DNA of 64,000 nt from Puniceibacterium sediminis (GTDB lineage Bacteria; Pseudomonadota; Alphaproteobacteria; Rhodobacterales; Rhodobacteraceae), in NCBI RefSeq assembly GCF_900188035.1, contig NZ_FZNN01000001.1, positions 310,001-374,000 of the forward strand, read 5' to 3'. A program made the translations under genes and the position numbers. Within the stretch, counting starts at the first letter, position 1. Each line of letters opens with the position of its first letter. Of this stretch, positions 46,515 to 55,282 are shown piece by piece. The notes below the pieces were generated by a model. It saw only the letters and a program-made list of their open reading frames with translations. It did not search any database and had not been told where the DNA came from.

Positions 46515-47591
46515 TCACCCCCTGCGGCGGCGTCCACCGGAACGACGGCCACCAGCCCCGCCGTCAGCGGCATTCGGGTCGCGGTTGAACATGATCCACT
46601 GCGCGCCGGATGGGTCATTGTCGGTCAGGAAGTTGGCGGCGCGGATTGCCTCCATCTCCTTGCCGGGGCGCGGCATTGTGCTGCCAATCCCGAACATCTG
46701 GCAGAACGCCTCGTCATCCATGTCCGGGGGCAGCATGATGCCTGCCGCCTCGACCGCCGCGCGCTTTTCGGCAATCTTTGAAGCGCCGATAGGCAGGCCG
46801 ACCGGGTTCATGATGGCGCTGGTCATCCCCGCCGCCATCGCCATCGGCAGAAAGGCGTTGTTGATGCCGTGCCGGTTGGGCAATCCAAAGCTGATGTTGG
46901 AGGCACCGCAAGTGGTGTTCACGCCCAGCTCCTCGCGCAGGCGGCGAACCAGAGCAAAGACCTGCAGGCCGGCCGTTCCCATCGCGCCGATCGGCATCAC
47001 CAACGGGTCGACCACGATATCATGAGCCGGAATGCCGAAATCAGCAGCGCGCTGAACGATCTTTTTGGCCACGGCAAAGCGGACATCCGGGTCCTCGGAA
47101 ATTCCGGTGTCGTCGTTGCTGATCGCCACCACCGGCACATTGTATTTCTTGACCAGCGGCAGGACGAGTTCCAGCCGCTCTTCCTCACCGGTGACCGAAT
47201 TCAGCAGCGGGCGACCCTCGCATGCCTCGAGTCCTGCCTCGAGCGCGCCGGGAACCGAGCTGTCAATGCACAAGGGGACATCGACAACGGCCTGAACCCG
47301 CCGGATCAGTTCGGGCATCAGCATCGGTTCGACGAAGTTGTTGTCGGCATAACGCGGATCTTCGGCCATCTTGTTGGAAAACACCGCGCCCGAATTCACG
47401 TCCAGCATCGTCGCACCACAGGCGACCTGCGCAATCGCGTCGGCCTCAACCCGCGAAAAATCGTCCTGTTCCAGTTCGGCGGCAAGGATCTTGCGACCTG
47501 TCGGATTGATTCTTTCGCCGATCACGCAGAATGGCTGATCAAAGCCGATGATGGCGGTCTTGGTCTTGGATTCGACAATGGTGCGGGTCAT
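46515..47591 (-). CDS. Methyltetrahydrofolate methyltransferase, pterin-binding domain
   Basis: 358-aa TIM-barrel protein of the pterin-binding family (MeTr/AcsE, MtgA-like). It should move a methyl group between a corrinoid protein and tetrahydrofolate. Family motifs are VIGERINPTGRKILAAEL, MLDVNSGAV, LCIDSSVPGALEAGL, LLNSVTGEEERLE, VVAISNDDTGI and NTTCGASNISFGLPNRHGINNAFL. The end is an unusual Gly/Arg-rich tail (GGAGGRRSGGRRRRG). I start at 47591, where GGAG has a usable distance; an ATG at 47600 overlaps the HAD stop (ATGA). In related bacteria it serves demethylation of glycine betaine or other methylated compounds. Confidence 0.87.
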   Translation of the reverse strand: MTRTIVESKTKTAIIGFDQPFCVIGERINPTGRKILAAELEQDDFSRVEADAIAQVACGATMLDVNSGAVFSNKMAEDPRYADNNFVEPMLMPELIRRVQAVVDVPLCIDSSVPGALEAGLEACEGRPLLNSVTGEEERLELVLPLVKKYNVPVVAISNDDTGISEDPDVRFAVAKKIVQRAADFGIPAHDIVVDPLVMPIGAMGTAGLQVFALVRRLREELGVNTTCGASNISFGLPNRHGINNAFLPMAMAAGMTSAIMNPVGLPIGASKIAEKRAAVEAAGIMLPPDMDDEAFCQMFGIGSTMPRPGKEMEAIRAANFLTDNDPSGAQWIMFNRDPNAADGGAGGRRSGGRRRRG

Positions 47592-47596
47592 GCAGG

Positions 47597-48259
47597 TCAT
47601 GCTCCTTGGGATGGTATGCGCCGGGAAAGAAGCTCCGGCAGGATAGGATCTGTGAAATCCGCGATGGTGATCTGGGCACCGGCGTCGCGCAGGGCGGAGT
47701 CGGACAGGGACGAGCGGATGCCGACGGCGTAGGCCCCCGCTGCCCGGGCAGAGCGCAGCCCCGAGGGGCTATCCTCAAAGGCGATGCAGTCGGCCGGTGC
47801 AACACATAGTCGCTCCATCGCGGCGCTGTAGGGGGCCGGGTCGGGTTTGCCCCGATCGCATTCATCGCCGATGATGCGCAGGGGCAGGCGTTCTGCCAGT
47901 CCAATGGCCGCAAGCATTGCTTCCGCATTGTCGCGCGGTGCATTGGTGACGACAGCCATGGGCCAGCCTGCGGCCTCGGCCCGGTCCAGCAGCGACAGAA
48001 GGCCCGGCATCGGTTCAGCAGAAGCGCCAAGGCGGGTGCGAAATGCAAGTTCTTTGGCATCGCTCATGGCCTGGGGAACTTCCTGCGGGAAATGTTCGGC
48101 AAAGATGTCGAGGTTATGCCGCCCGTGGATGTTGCGCAGGTAAAATCCGTCATCGAAATCACGACCGTGCTCCGCAAACAACTCGGCAAAAACGGCCTCG
48201 TGCAGGGGATCGGTATGCAGTAGCGTCCCGTCCAGGTCGAATAGCAATGCCAAAGTCAT
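47597..48259 (-). CDS. HAD family phosphatase, beta-phosphoglucomutase/phosphatase type
   Basis: 220-aa soluble hydrolase. Motif I is FDLDGTLLHTD with the Asp nucleophile, motif II is in VVTNAPRDN, and motif III/IV are DRGKPDPAPYSAAM and AFEDSPSGLRSARAAG. A helical cap lies between motif I and II. The substrate is unknown. It is between the methyltransferase and the methylenetetrahydrofolate reductase-like gene, with small gaps, so one operon is likely. The start ATG 48259 is followed directly by motif I. Confidence 0.88.
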   Translation of the reverse strand: MTLALLFDLDGTLLHTDPLHEAVFAELFAEHGRDFDDGFYLRNIHGRHNLDIFAEHFPQEVPQAMSDAKELAFRTRLGASAEPMPGLLSLLDRAEAAGWPMAVVTNAPRDNAEAMLAAIGLAERLPLRIIGDECDRGKPDPAPYSAAMERLCVAPADCIAFEDSPSGLRSARAAGAYAVGIRSSLSDSALRDAGAQITIADFTDPILPELLSRRIPSQGA

Positions 48260-48288
48260 AGAGTTCCGATCCGTGCCATATAAACGCC

Positions 48289-49218
48289 TTAGCCGTTGTG
48301 GGCAGCAGGTACCCCGGCGGCACCCCCATTGGCAATTGCCCATTCCGCATTGGCCGTGATCCCACCCAGTGGAAAGAAATGCACATGTTCGATATTGCTG
48401 TCCGGATGCGCGGCCTTGTGTGCGGCAAGTCGGGACAGCACCTCCGTCGGCTCATAGGGCAGCAGCAGTTTGGTCACATCCATCGCGCGTTTCTGCAACA
48501 CCTTCAGCGACGGTCCAACACCGCAGGCGATGGCAAACCTGATCAGGGTCTGGAGCTTGGCCGGGCCGGCGATGCCGATGTGAATTGGCAGCGTGATGCC
48601 CTCATCGCGCAGCCTCTTTTCCCAGGCGATGATCGGGTCGGCGTCGAAACAGAACTGCGTGGCAAGCGCCATCTGCGCATCCGTGCGGTCCGAGAACGCC
48701 TGCTTCCAGCGCAGCGCATCCATTACCGCGCGGTCGCCGCCATCAGGGTCGATGTCGCGGCTGCCCTCGGGGTGGCCCGCAACATGCAGACGCGTGAACC
48801 CGGCAGCATCGAACAGGCCGGTTTCCAGCAGTTGCATGGAATTCTCGAAATCACCTTGCGGGCTGGAAACGCCGCCCGCCAGTAGCAGGCCCTGACGCAC
48901 GTCCGCTTCGCCCTGATAGCGGGCAATCCAGTCGGCGAGCGTGGCACGGTCCTTGATGATGCGCGCCGGAAAATGCGGCATGACGATATAGCCGTCAGTG
49001 TTGAGACGCCTGGCGGTCGCGACCATATCCTCGATCGGGGTGCCGTCGATATGGGCGATGTAAACCCGGGTGCCCTTGGGCAGCAGCGCGCGGAAATCGA
49101 CGACCTTTTCGGCTGTGCGTGGCATCACCTCAATGGAATAGCCCTGCAGAAAGCTTTCGATCTGGCCATTTGAAGCAACGGCATCAGGATCACGTTTCTT
49201 GAAGTTGAACAATGCCAT
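48289..49218 (-). CDS. Methylenetetrahydrofolate reductase family protein
   Basis: 309-aa flavoprotein-type TIM barrel of the MetF family, reducing methylene- to methyl-tetrahydrofolate or running in reverse. Typical blocks are SIEVMPRTAEKVVDFRALLPKGTRV, the LLAGGVSSPQGDF segment, HVAGHPEGSRDI, ATQFCFDADPIIAWEKRL and LPIHIGIAGPA. The ATG 49218 has a perfect GGAGG five bases upstream; earlier in-frame starts are not needed. It is a distinct subgroup associated with methylated-amine catabolism and is probably not the methionine pathway enzyme. Confidence 0.88.
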   Translation of the reverse strand: MALFNFKKRDPDAVASNGQIESFLQGYSIEVMPRTAEKVVDFRALLPKGTRVYIAHIDGTPIEDMVATARRLNTDGYIVMPHFPARIIKDRATLADWIARYQGEADVRQGLLLAGGVSSPQGDFENSMQLLETGLFDAAGFTRLHVAGHPEGSRDIDPDGGDRAVMDALRWKQAFSDRTDAQMALATQFCFDADPIIAWEKRLRDEGITLPIHIGIAGPAKLQTLIRFAIACGVGPSLKVLQKRAMDVTKLLLPYEPTEVLSRLAAHKAAHPDSNIEHVHFFPLGGITANAEWAIANGGAAGVPAAHNG

Positions 49219-49244
49219 CACGGCCTCCATCAATCGCAAGGCGC

Positions 49245-49541
49245 TCAGGCCCATCCGTTGTTTGCGATCAGTGCCTTGATACGGTCCTGATCATATTCCG
49301 CCTCAAGCCGTGCGGCTTCGGCGTTCGCGATATCCGAGGGCACGCCCTCGACCGGGTAGGGGGCGGCTTTGCGCCATTCAGCAAGGTATTCGTCCGTACC
49401 CGCAGCACCAGTCTTCATCGCGGCGCGGTCGATTGCCTGTTCAAAGCGCTCAGGCAACTGCACCTTGGCGCCTGAACGGCCCCGGCCGACGATGACCTGG
49501 GCCGGAATGTCGCGCCAGAAAACGATGGTGACGTCGGGCAT
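49245..49541 (-). CDS. 'Virulence factor' family small protein
   Basis: 98-aa protein of the family labelled virulence factor (PF13769). It begins PDVTIVFWRDIPAQVIVGRGR and is followed by the QLPERFEQAIDRAAMKTGAAGTDEYLAEWRK block. Despite the name, it recurs next to methyl-tetrahydrofolate genes in marine alphaproteobacteria. It is the first gene of the operon and is preceded by AAGGGGA. The biochemical role is unknown. Confidence 0.82.
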   Translation of the reverse strand: MPDVTIVFWRDIPAQVIVGRGRSGAKVQLPERFEQAIDRAAMKTGAAGTDEYLAEWRKAAPYPVEGVPSDIANAEAARLEAEYDQDRIKALIANNGWA

Positions 49542-49710
49542 GGATGATTCCCCTTGTTCCGGTATGGCCTGTGTAGCGCCGGGTCGACGCGGCACGGGGG
49601 CGGATTTCGACAGATGCGGCGCATTCCGCGACGCTGCGTGACTTTGGCGACCTTAGGGCACTTGACTGGGCGGCACCACCGCGACGGGTTGGAAAAGCAT
49701 TCACGGCCAA

Positions 49711-49727
49711 GATGAACGAAATTCATC
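49711..49727. promoter_or_regulatory. MetR-like palindrome upstream of the C1 operon
   Basis: GATGAACGAAATTCATC: six-base arms around five bases, an exact fit to the MetR consensus TGAA-N5-TTCA. It lies about 170 bases from both the one-carbon operon start and the ppx start. Nothing else in the 49542-49895 gap is clear. LysR-type control of the C1 operon is plausible but unproven. Confidence 0.45.
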
Positions 49728-49895
49728 CTGGCATAGTCAATCCTCCGCGAAGTGCGATGCGCGTTCCCTCATATCGGAGGGCACCACCTTTTATGCCACT
49801 GGGACACGCCTTTTTGATCCGGATCGCCAAGAAACTTGCAGGTCCGCGCGCGCCTGCGTATCCTGACAGCAACTTGTATATCGGAAGGCGCATAA

Positions 49896-51011
49896 ATGAT
49901 GGCGCCAGAGCGTCCCATGGGTGCGGGCGCATTCCCGAAACCGGTCGAGAGCCCCGCGCCCGACAAACCGGATCCTGCCGAGCTGTATGCCGCGCTGGAT
50001 CTGGGAACGAACAGTTGCCGCATGCTGATTGCCCAGCCAAAGGGCAGCCAGTTCCATGTCGTCGACAGCTTTTCCAAATCCGTCCAGCTCGGAGCGGGAC
50101 TTGAGAAAAGCGGCCGCCTGAGCCGTGCCTCTATGGGGCGTACGGTGGCGGCACTGAAGGTGTGTCAGCAGAAGATCAGCCGCCACAACGTCAAACGCAT
50201 GCGCCTTGTCGCGACCGAGGCCTGTCGGCGGGCGGTCAATTCGCGTGATTTCATCCGGCAGGTGCAGCGCGAGGCAGGGCTGACCCTGGAGATCATCCAG
50301 CCCGAGGAGGAGGCGCGGCTTGCCGTGATTTCCTGTGCACCGCTGGTTTCGACCAAGACGGAGCAATTGTTGGTGGTGGATATCGGCGGCGGGTCGACGG
50401 AACTGGTCTGGATCGATCTGTCTTCGGTGCCCAATGCCGAACGTCCCCGGGCGATCATGCGGCTGCACGCCGGTTTTCATCAGATCGACAGCCCGTTTCC
50501 CGCTGCAAAGGTGGTGGACTGGATATCGGTCCCGCTGGGAGTGGCGACACTGCGGGATCAGTTTTCTGATGTGGACGACGATGCGGCGCGTTATGCGCTG
50601 ATGTCGTGGTATTTCGAAGAAAACCTCGCGGAGTTCGCGCCCTATAAAGATGAGCAAACCCGCGAGGGATTTCAGATCGTCGGTACCAGCGGCACGGTCA
50701 CCACGGTTGCCGCATCGCATCTTGGCTTGCGCCGTTATGACCGCACCAAGGTGGATGGCCTGCGCATGACCAGCGATCAGATCGAGACGGTGATCAACGG
50801 ATATCTCGAACTCGGCCCGGCCGGGCGACGCCGTGATCCGCGCATCGGGCAGGATCGGCAGGCGCTGATTATGTCTGGGGCTGCGATCTTGCAGGCGCTG
50901 TTGCGTTGCTGGCCGACTGATCGGTTGTCCGTCGCCGACCGCGGCCTGCGCGAAGGGCTGCTTTATGCGCAGATGACTGCGGATGGCGTGCTGGAAGAAG
51001 GGCCCTACTAG
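49896..51011 (+). CDS. ppx: Ppx/GppA phosphatase (exopolyphosphatase)
   Basis: 371-aa ASKHA-fold phosphatase that degrades polyphosphate or pppGpp. Conserved parts are the first phosphate motif YAALDLGTNSCRMLIA, the EEARLAVIS block and the second phosphate motif VVDIGGGSTELVW. The glycine motif IVGTSGTVTTVAA follows. It is shorter than E. coli Ppx and lacks the C-terminal HD-like domain, as is usual for this type in alphaproteobacteria. It is followed by rlmE after 96 bases, a common pairing. Confidence 0.92.
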   Translation: MMAPERPMGAGAFPKPVESPAPDKPDPAELYAALDLGTNSCRMLIAQPKGSQFHVVDSFSKSVQLGAGLEKSGRLSRASMGRTVAALKVCQQKISRHNVKRMRLVATEACRRAVNSRDFIRQVQREAGLTLEIIQPEEEARLAVISCAPLVSTKTEQLLVVDIGGGSTELVWIDLSSVPNAERPRAIMRLHAGFHQIDSPFPAAKVVDWISVPLGVATLRDQFSDVDDDAARYALMSWYFEENLAEFAPYKDEQTREGFQIVGTSGTVTTVAASHLGLRRYDRTKVDGLRMTSDQIETVINGYLELGPAGRRRDPRIGQDRQALIMSGAAILQALLRCWPTDRLSVADRGLREGLLYAQMTADGVLEEGPY

Positions 51012-51107
51012 CCCTTGCAGGTTGGGTCGCAAGCGCCTAGCTGGAGGCCTTGGCGCGGACGGCAGGGGCCGGATTTGCGTATTTGACAAGAGAAGAAGCG
51101 GAAAGTC

Positions 51108-51854
51108 ATGGCCAAGGAACCCACCGGCAAGAACACCTCCGGACGCGGGCAACGCGAGCTGAAGGTCAAGGTCAAGACCGCCCGCGGGCGCAAACTCAGC
51201 TCGACCCGCTGGTTGCAGCGCCAGTTGAACGACCCCTATGTGAAACGCGCCCAGGCCGAAGGTTATCGCGGGCGGGCGGCCTTCAAGATCCTGGAACTGG
51301 ACGAAAAATTTCGCTTTCTGGTGCCTGGTGCGCGTATCGTCGACCTGGGCTGTGCGCCCGGTGGATGGTGCCAGGTTGCCGCGAAACGGACGAATGCTCT
51401 GGGCGAAAAAAGCGGCAAGGCCGTCGGATTCGTTCTGGGTGTGGATCTTCAGGAAGTCGATCAGATCCCCGGGGTCGAGCTGCATGTGCTGGATTTTCTT
51501 GCCGAAGGCGCGGACGATCAGGTCAAGGATTGGCTGGGCGGCAAGGCGGATGTGGTGATGTCGGACATGGCTGCGGCCTCTTCCGGGCACAAGCAGACCG
51601 ACCACCTGAGAATTATTTCGTTGTGCGAGGCGGCCGCGTATTTCGCCTTTGACGTGCTAGAGGACGGCGGCACTTTTGTGGCCAAGGTCCTGGCAGGCGG
51701 GGCAGAAGGTGAGTTGCAGAAACTACTCAAGCAGCGCTTTGCCAAGGTTGCAAACGTCAAGCCGCCTGCGTCACGAGCTGACAGCTCCGAGAAATTTGTC
51801 GTTGCCACCGGATTTCGCGGCGCTTTGCCAGAGGCTGCTGATCCGTCCGCCTAA
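51108..51854 (+). CDS. rlmE: 23S rRNA 2'-O-methyltransferase RlmE (FtsJ)
   Basis: 248-aa SAM-dependent enzyme modifying U2552 of 23S rRNA. It has the basic start ([35 protein letters not shown]), the catalytic Lys region [16 protein letters not shown] and SAM motif [15 protein letters not shown]. The catalytic Asp is in [19 protein letters not shown], and the second Lys/Glu pair lies in [14 protein letters not shown] and [15 protein letters not shown]. The stop overlaps a small convergent gene by four bases. Confidence 0.96.
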   Translation: MAKEPTGKNTSGRGQRELKVKVKTARGRKLSSTRWLQRQLNDPYVKRAQAEGYRGRAAFKILELDEKFRFLVPGARIVDLGCAPGGWCQVAAKRTNALGEKSGKAVGFVLGVDLQEVDQIPGVELHVLDFLAEGADDQVKDWLGGKADVVMSDMAAASSGHKQTDHLRIISLCEAAAYFAFDVLEDGGTFVAKVLAGGAEGELQKLLKQRFAKVANVKPPASRADSSEKFVVATGFRGALPEAADPSA

Positions 51855-52051
51855 AATTGCAGTGACTCGGCGGCGCGGGCCTGCATCTGCCGTGCGAGCG
51901 CGGGCGAGAGGACACGGTATTCCTCTTCCTGATCCAGCTGGACGTCCTGTGCGCGCCTTGGCAGTGGTCCGCGAGGTGCGGTCCGTCGCAAACTGGGTTG
52001 TTGTCCAAGTGTCTCTGCGGCGGAGTGTACCAAATAGGGATAGCTGCGCAT
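51851..52051 (-). CDS. Small hypothetical protein, 66 aa
   Basis: Minus-strand frame from the ATG 52051 (AAAGGG upstream) to TAG at 51851. The sequence has a basic, Pro/Arg/Gln-rich middle and an acidic patch [17 protein letters not shown]; no membrane segment. Good GC3 and a ribosome site support it, but no family is recognised. Confidence 0.55.
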   Translation of the reverse strand: MRSYPYLVHSAAETLGQQPSLRRTAPRGPLPRRAQDVQLDQEEEYRVLSPALARQMQARAAESLQF

Positions 52052-52129
52052 CTTGAACCCTTTCCAAACGGCGGCGTGCCGGGATGGCACAGGGTCCGTA
52101 TGCCCGGGAAATGAGGCGAATTTGGCCCG

Positions 52130-53080
52130 TCATTGTGCCTTTGGCATGTTCAACTGGCGTCGCAGCGTCTGGGGCGATGCGCCAAACCGAAGCCGGAAGG
52201 CGCGGGTCAGCGCGGTTGGATCCTCATAGCCGCAGCGCAGCGCGATTTCGGACACCGGAAGTACCGAGGATTCGACCAACTGTCGCGCGGCTGACAACCG
52301 CAGATGCCGGTAGAGCGCCCCCGGCGTCAGGTTCAATGCCGCCTGACAGCGCCGCGCCAGCGTCCGGGGCGTGGTGCCAAGCGTGCGCGCCAGATCTTCC
52401 TGCGGCAGCGGAGCTTCTAGCCGTGCCCGCATCAGGGCTGTGGCCCGACTGACCAGCGGATCACCCCGCCGCGACGGGCTTTGGGGTGAGGGGCGTTCGG
52501 TCAGAAACAGCCCGTCCACATCCAGAGCAATCGCAGGGCCAAGATCGTCGCGGATCATCGCGCGGGTCATGTCAAAGGCTGCCATCGCCCCGGCGCAGGT
52601 CACCCGGTCCCCGTCTTGTAAGTGCGACTCGTGCTCTACCGTCACATCCAGAAACCGTTCTGCAAAGGCTTCGGCCAGATCCCAGTGGATCGTTGCGCGC
52701 CTGTCTGTCAGCAGTCCGGCCCCAGCCATCAGCCATGCCCCGGCGTCCAGCCCCACCACCTGACCGGCGCGCTGGCCCGCGCGAGCCAGGGCGCGGCGGG
52801 TGGCTGGACTGTCGTGGCCCAGGTGGTCGTAGCTCGCCATGACAAAAAGCCGGTCAACCGCCCCCATTTCCGCCAGTGCGGCATCGGGCAGCACCGGCAG
52901 GCCAGAGCTTGTCCGCACCGGTCCACCATCCAGCGTGGCAAAGCGCCAGCGATAGGCGGGATGTGGCACGAATCCGTTGGCGGCCCGCATCGGTTCAAGA
53001 CAATTGGCCAGACAAAGGTTTGAAAACCGCCCGAACAGCAGAAAGGTGATCTTGATCGGGGTTTGTGTCGCTTTGCGCAT
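52130..53080 (-). CDS. GlxA-type AraC family regulator, probable carnitine regulator (CdhR-like)
   Basis: 316-aa transcription factor. The N-terminal DJ-1/PfpI-like ligand domain (about 8-190) includes VVGLDAGAWLMAGAGLLTDRRATIHW, in which the elbow cysteine of true DJ-1 proteins is missing. The C-terminal AraC domain has two HTH units (about 225-312: EDLARTLGTTPRTLARRCQ and VSEIALRCGYEDPTALTRAFRLRFG). It is divergent from the carnitine operon with 71 bases between starts, as for CdhR in Pseudomonas. Likely ligand: carnitine or a derivative. Confidence 0.85.
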   Translation of the reverse strand: MRKATQTPIKITFLLFGRFSNLCLANCLEPMRAANGFVPHPAYRWRFATLDGGPVRTSSGLPVLPDAALAEMGAVDRLFVMASYDHLGHDSPATRRALARAGQRAGQVVGLDAGAWLMAGAGLLTDRRATIHWDLAEAFAERFLDVTVEHESHLQDGDRVTCAGAMAAFDMTRAMIRDDLGPAIALDVDGLFLTERPSPQSPSRRGDPLVSRATALMRARLEAPLPQEDLARTLGTTPRTLARRCQAALNLTPGALYRHLRLSAARQLVESSVLPVSEIALRCGYEDPTALTRAFRLRFGASPQTLRRQLNMPKAQ

Positions 53081-53151
53081 GCCTTTGGCTTTTACTGCAT
53101 GGTGTGGGGCCGCGCCAGCGGCAAAGCTGGTGGCAGAAACAGGAGTGTCCG

Positions 53152-54069
53152 ATGCCGTTGAGTATGAGCCAAGAGGTCTTTATCACCTGCGCGGTCACAG
53201 GGTCGGGTGCCACCCAGGACCGCAGTCCGCATGTCCCCCGCTCACCACAGCAGATCGCAGAAAGCGCCATTGACGCGGCCAAGGCTGGCGCTGCCATCGT
53301 CCATTGCCACGTCCGCGATCCGGAAACCGGGGCGCCTTCGCGCCGCCTCGATCTTTACCGCGAAGTGACCGAGCGAATTCGCGACAGCGGCACGGATGTG
53401 GTGCTGAACCTCACCGCTGGGATGGGCGGCGACATCACCTTTGGTCCTGTCGATGCCCCATTGCCGGTGAACGCGGCTGGTACGGACATGATTGGTGCCG
53501 CGGAACGGGTTGCCCATGTTGCGGAATGTCTACCGGAATTATGCACACTCGATTGCGGAACGATGAACTTTGCCGAAGCCGATTATGTGATGACCAACAC
53601 GCCCGGAATGCTGCGCGCCATGGGGCGGATGATGACTGACCTTGGCGTCAAGCCAGAGATCGAAGCCTTTGATACCGGCCACCTCTGGTTCGCCAAGCAG
53701 CTTGTGGAAGAGGGCATTCTGGATGGTCCCGCGCTTGTCCAGCTTTGCATGGGGGTGCCCTGGGGCGCGCCGGATGATCTGAACACCTTCATGGCGATGG
53801 TGAACAACGTACCGAAAGACTGGACCTTTTCCGCCTTTGCCCTGGGTCGTCACCAAATGGCCTATACTGCCGCCACCGTGCTGGCCGGCGGCCATGTCCG
53901 CGTCGGGCTTGAGGATAATCTTTGGCTTGGCAAAGGTGAGCTTGCCGCCAATGCGCAGCTGGTGGAACGGGCGGCCGGGATCGTTGAGCGTATGGGCGCC
54001 CGCGTGATGACCCCTGCGCAGGTTCGTGCCAAGCTGGGCTTGACGAAACGAGCCCCGGTGGCGCGTTGA
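53152..54069 (+). CDS. BKACE family 3-dehydrocarnitine cleavage enzyme (DUF849)
   Basis: 305-aa TIM-barrel zinc enzyme of the beta-keto acid cleavage family. In this context it should take 3-dehydrocarnitine and acetyl-CoA to betainyl-CoA and acetoacetate. The metal-binding HCHVRDPETG motif lies near residue 47. Other family blocks are LNLTAGMGGD, LDCGTMNFA, EAFDTGHLWFAKQL and GGHVRVGLEDNLWLGKG. The ATG 53152 follows AGGAGTG. It is the first gene of the operon; its stop overlaps the next start. Confidence 0.9.
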   Translation: MPLSMSQEVFITCAVTGSGATQDRSPHVPRSPQQIAESAIDAAKAGAAIVHCHVRDPETGAPSRRLDLYREVTERIRDSGTDVVLNLTAGMGGDITFGPVDAPLPVNAAGTDMIGAAERVAHVAECLPELCTLDCGTMNFAEADYVMTNTPGMLRAMGRMMTDLGVKPEIEAFDTGHLWFAKQLVEEGILDGPALVQLCMGVPWGAPDDLNTFMAMVNNVPKDWTFSAFALGRHQMAYTAATVLAGGHVRVGLEDNLWLGKGELAANAQLVERAAGIVERMGARVMTPAQVRAKLGLTKRAPVAR

Positions 54070-54524
54070 GGTTTCTGGCCCTGGTTCTTCTCCTTGCGGG
54101 ATGCGCGGCCTCTCCGGCAAAGGACACGGCTGTGCCTCTGCGCAATCCATCGACGCTGGTTGCTTCTCAGGTCGATGTGACCACCGCGCGGCTGTCCGGT
54201 GACTGGGTTGTGGTGCAGGGCGCGGGGCTGCCCGTGGGCACACAGGTCCGCATAGCTTCGGACCAAATGCGCACCATGACCCCAACGCAGACTTTGGTCA
54301 CCTCTTTCGTAGCCAGAGGGCAGGGGCGTTATGAGACCGAGGATGGTCCGCTCTGGGTCCATTGGCTCGACGGCGGCAACAGGACGGCGGCGATCGGCGA
54401 TCCCGCAGGCAATCGCGTCTGGATCATGGACCGCACGAGTGCAAGCAGCCCTGACCGGATACAGGCAGCGCGCGAGATCCTCGATTGGTACGGCTACGAC
54501 CTGACCCGGCTGGACAGACAATGA
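54066..54524 (+). CDS. Lipocalin-like lipoprotein in the carnitine operon
   Basis: 152-aa predicted lipoprotein. It begins with a TTG overlapping the BKACE stop (TTGA), then RFLALVLLLAGC with a lipobox Cys at about residue 13. The body has a lipocalin-type pattern: LSGDWVVVQG in the first strand, AIGDPAGNRVWIMDRT in the late strand, and a C-terminal helix (IQAAREILDWYGYDLTRL). It could bind a small or acylated ligand in the envelope. It overlaps the next gene by four bases, so it is fully embedded in the operon. Confidence 0.78.
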   Translation: MRFLALVLLLAGCAASPAKDTAVPLRNPSTLVASQVDVTTARLSGDWVVVQGAGLPVGTQVRIASDQMRTMTPTQTLVTSFVARGQGRYETEDGPLWVHWLDGGNRTAAIGDPAGNRVWIMDRTSASSPDRIQAAREILDWYGYDLTRLDRQ

Positions 54525-55282
54525 GGCGCGTTCTGATCACCGGAGGCGGGGCTGGGCTTGGCCGCGCCATGGCCGAGGCATTTGTCGCCGCCGGGGATCA
54601 AGTTGCCCTTTGCGATGCTGATGCGGGCGCTGTTGCCGCCGCCGCCAAGGCGATGCCGGGCCAGATTATCGCCCATGTTGATGTGACGGACGAAGACGGC
54701 ATGATCGCCTTTCTGGACCGGGTCGAAGCTGAATGGGGCGGCGTCGATGTGGTCTGTGCCAATGCCGGGACTGGTGGGCCTGTCGGGCGGATAGAAGACC
54801 TTGACTATGCCGCGTGGAAGGCCTGCCTAGACGTGAACCTGTGTGGGACGTTCCTGACCTGTCGCTGGGCCGCCCGGGTTATGCGGGCGCAGGGCGCGGG
54901 GCTCATCGTGATCACATCCTCAACCGCCGGCCTCTTCGGCTATCCTCTGCGCTCGCCCTATGCCACTGCGAAATGGGGTCTTGTCGGCCTGACGAAAACC
55001 CTCGCGATGGAACTTGGCCCCGCAGGTGTGCGCGTCAACGCCATTTGCCCGGGCGCTGTAACCGGCGACCGGATGGATCATGTCGTCGCGATGGAATCTG
55101 CCGCCTCTGGCCTCAGTCCCGAAGACGTCCGCGCACAGTATGTCCAAGGCGTTTCCTTGCGCAGCTGGGTTTCGCCCGAGGACGTGGCCGACACGATTCT
55201 ATACCTTGCCTCGCCGCAGGCGAGAATGATTTCCGGCCAGATCCTGGCCATAGACGGACATACGGAGACCTTGGTACCATGA
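54521..55282 (+). CDS. SDR family oxidoreductase in the carnitine operon
   Basis: 253-aa short-chain dehydrogenase. It has the NAD motif ITGGGAGLGRAMAEAF, VCANAGTGG, the catalytic Ser in ITSSTAGLFG and the YATAK site. Its substrate is not known. From context it could oxidise or reduce a carnitine-related hydroxy acid or handle the acetoacetate formed by BKACE. The ATG overlaps the lipoprotein stop and its stop overlaps the next start, so translation is coupled. Confidence 0.9.
   Translation: MRRVLITGGGAGLGRAMAEAFVAAGDQVALCDADAGAVAAAAKAMPGQIIAHVDVTDEDGMIAFLDRVEAEWGGVDVVCANAGTGGPVGRIEDLDYAAWKACLDVNLCGTFLTCRWAARVMRAQGAGLIVITSSTAGLFGYPLRSPYATAKWGLVGLTKTLAMELGPAGVRVNAICPGAVTGDRMDHVVAMESAASGLSPEDVRAQYVQGVSLRSWVSPEDVADTILYLASPQARMISGQILAIDGHTETLVP

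Noticed and set aside
49791-51605. 604-codon minus-strand frame opposite ppx and rlmE
   Set aside because: Shadow across two well-supported plus-strand genes.
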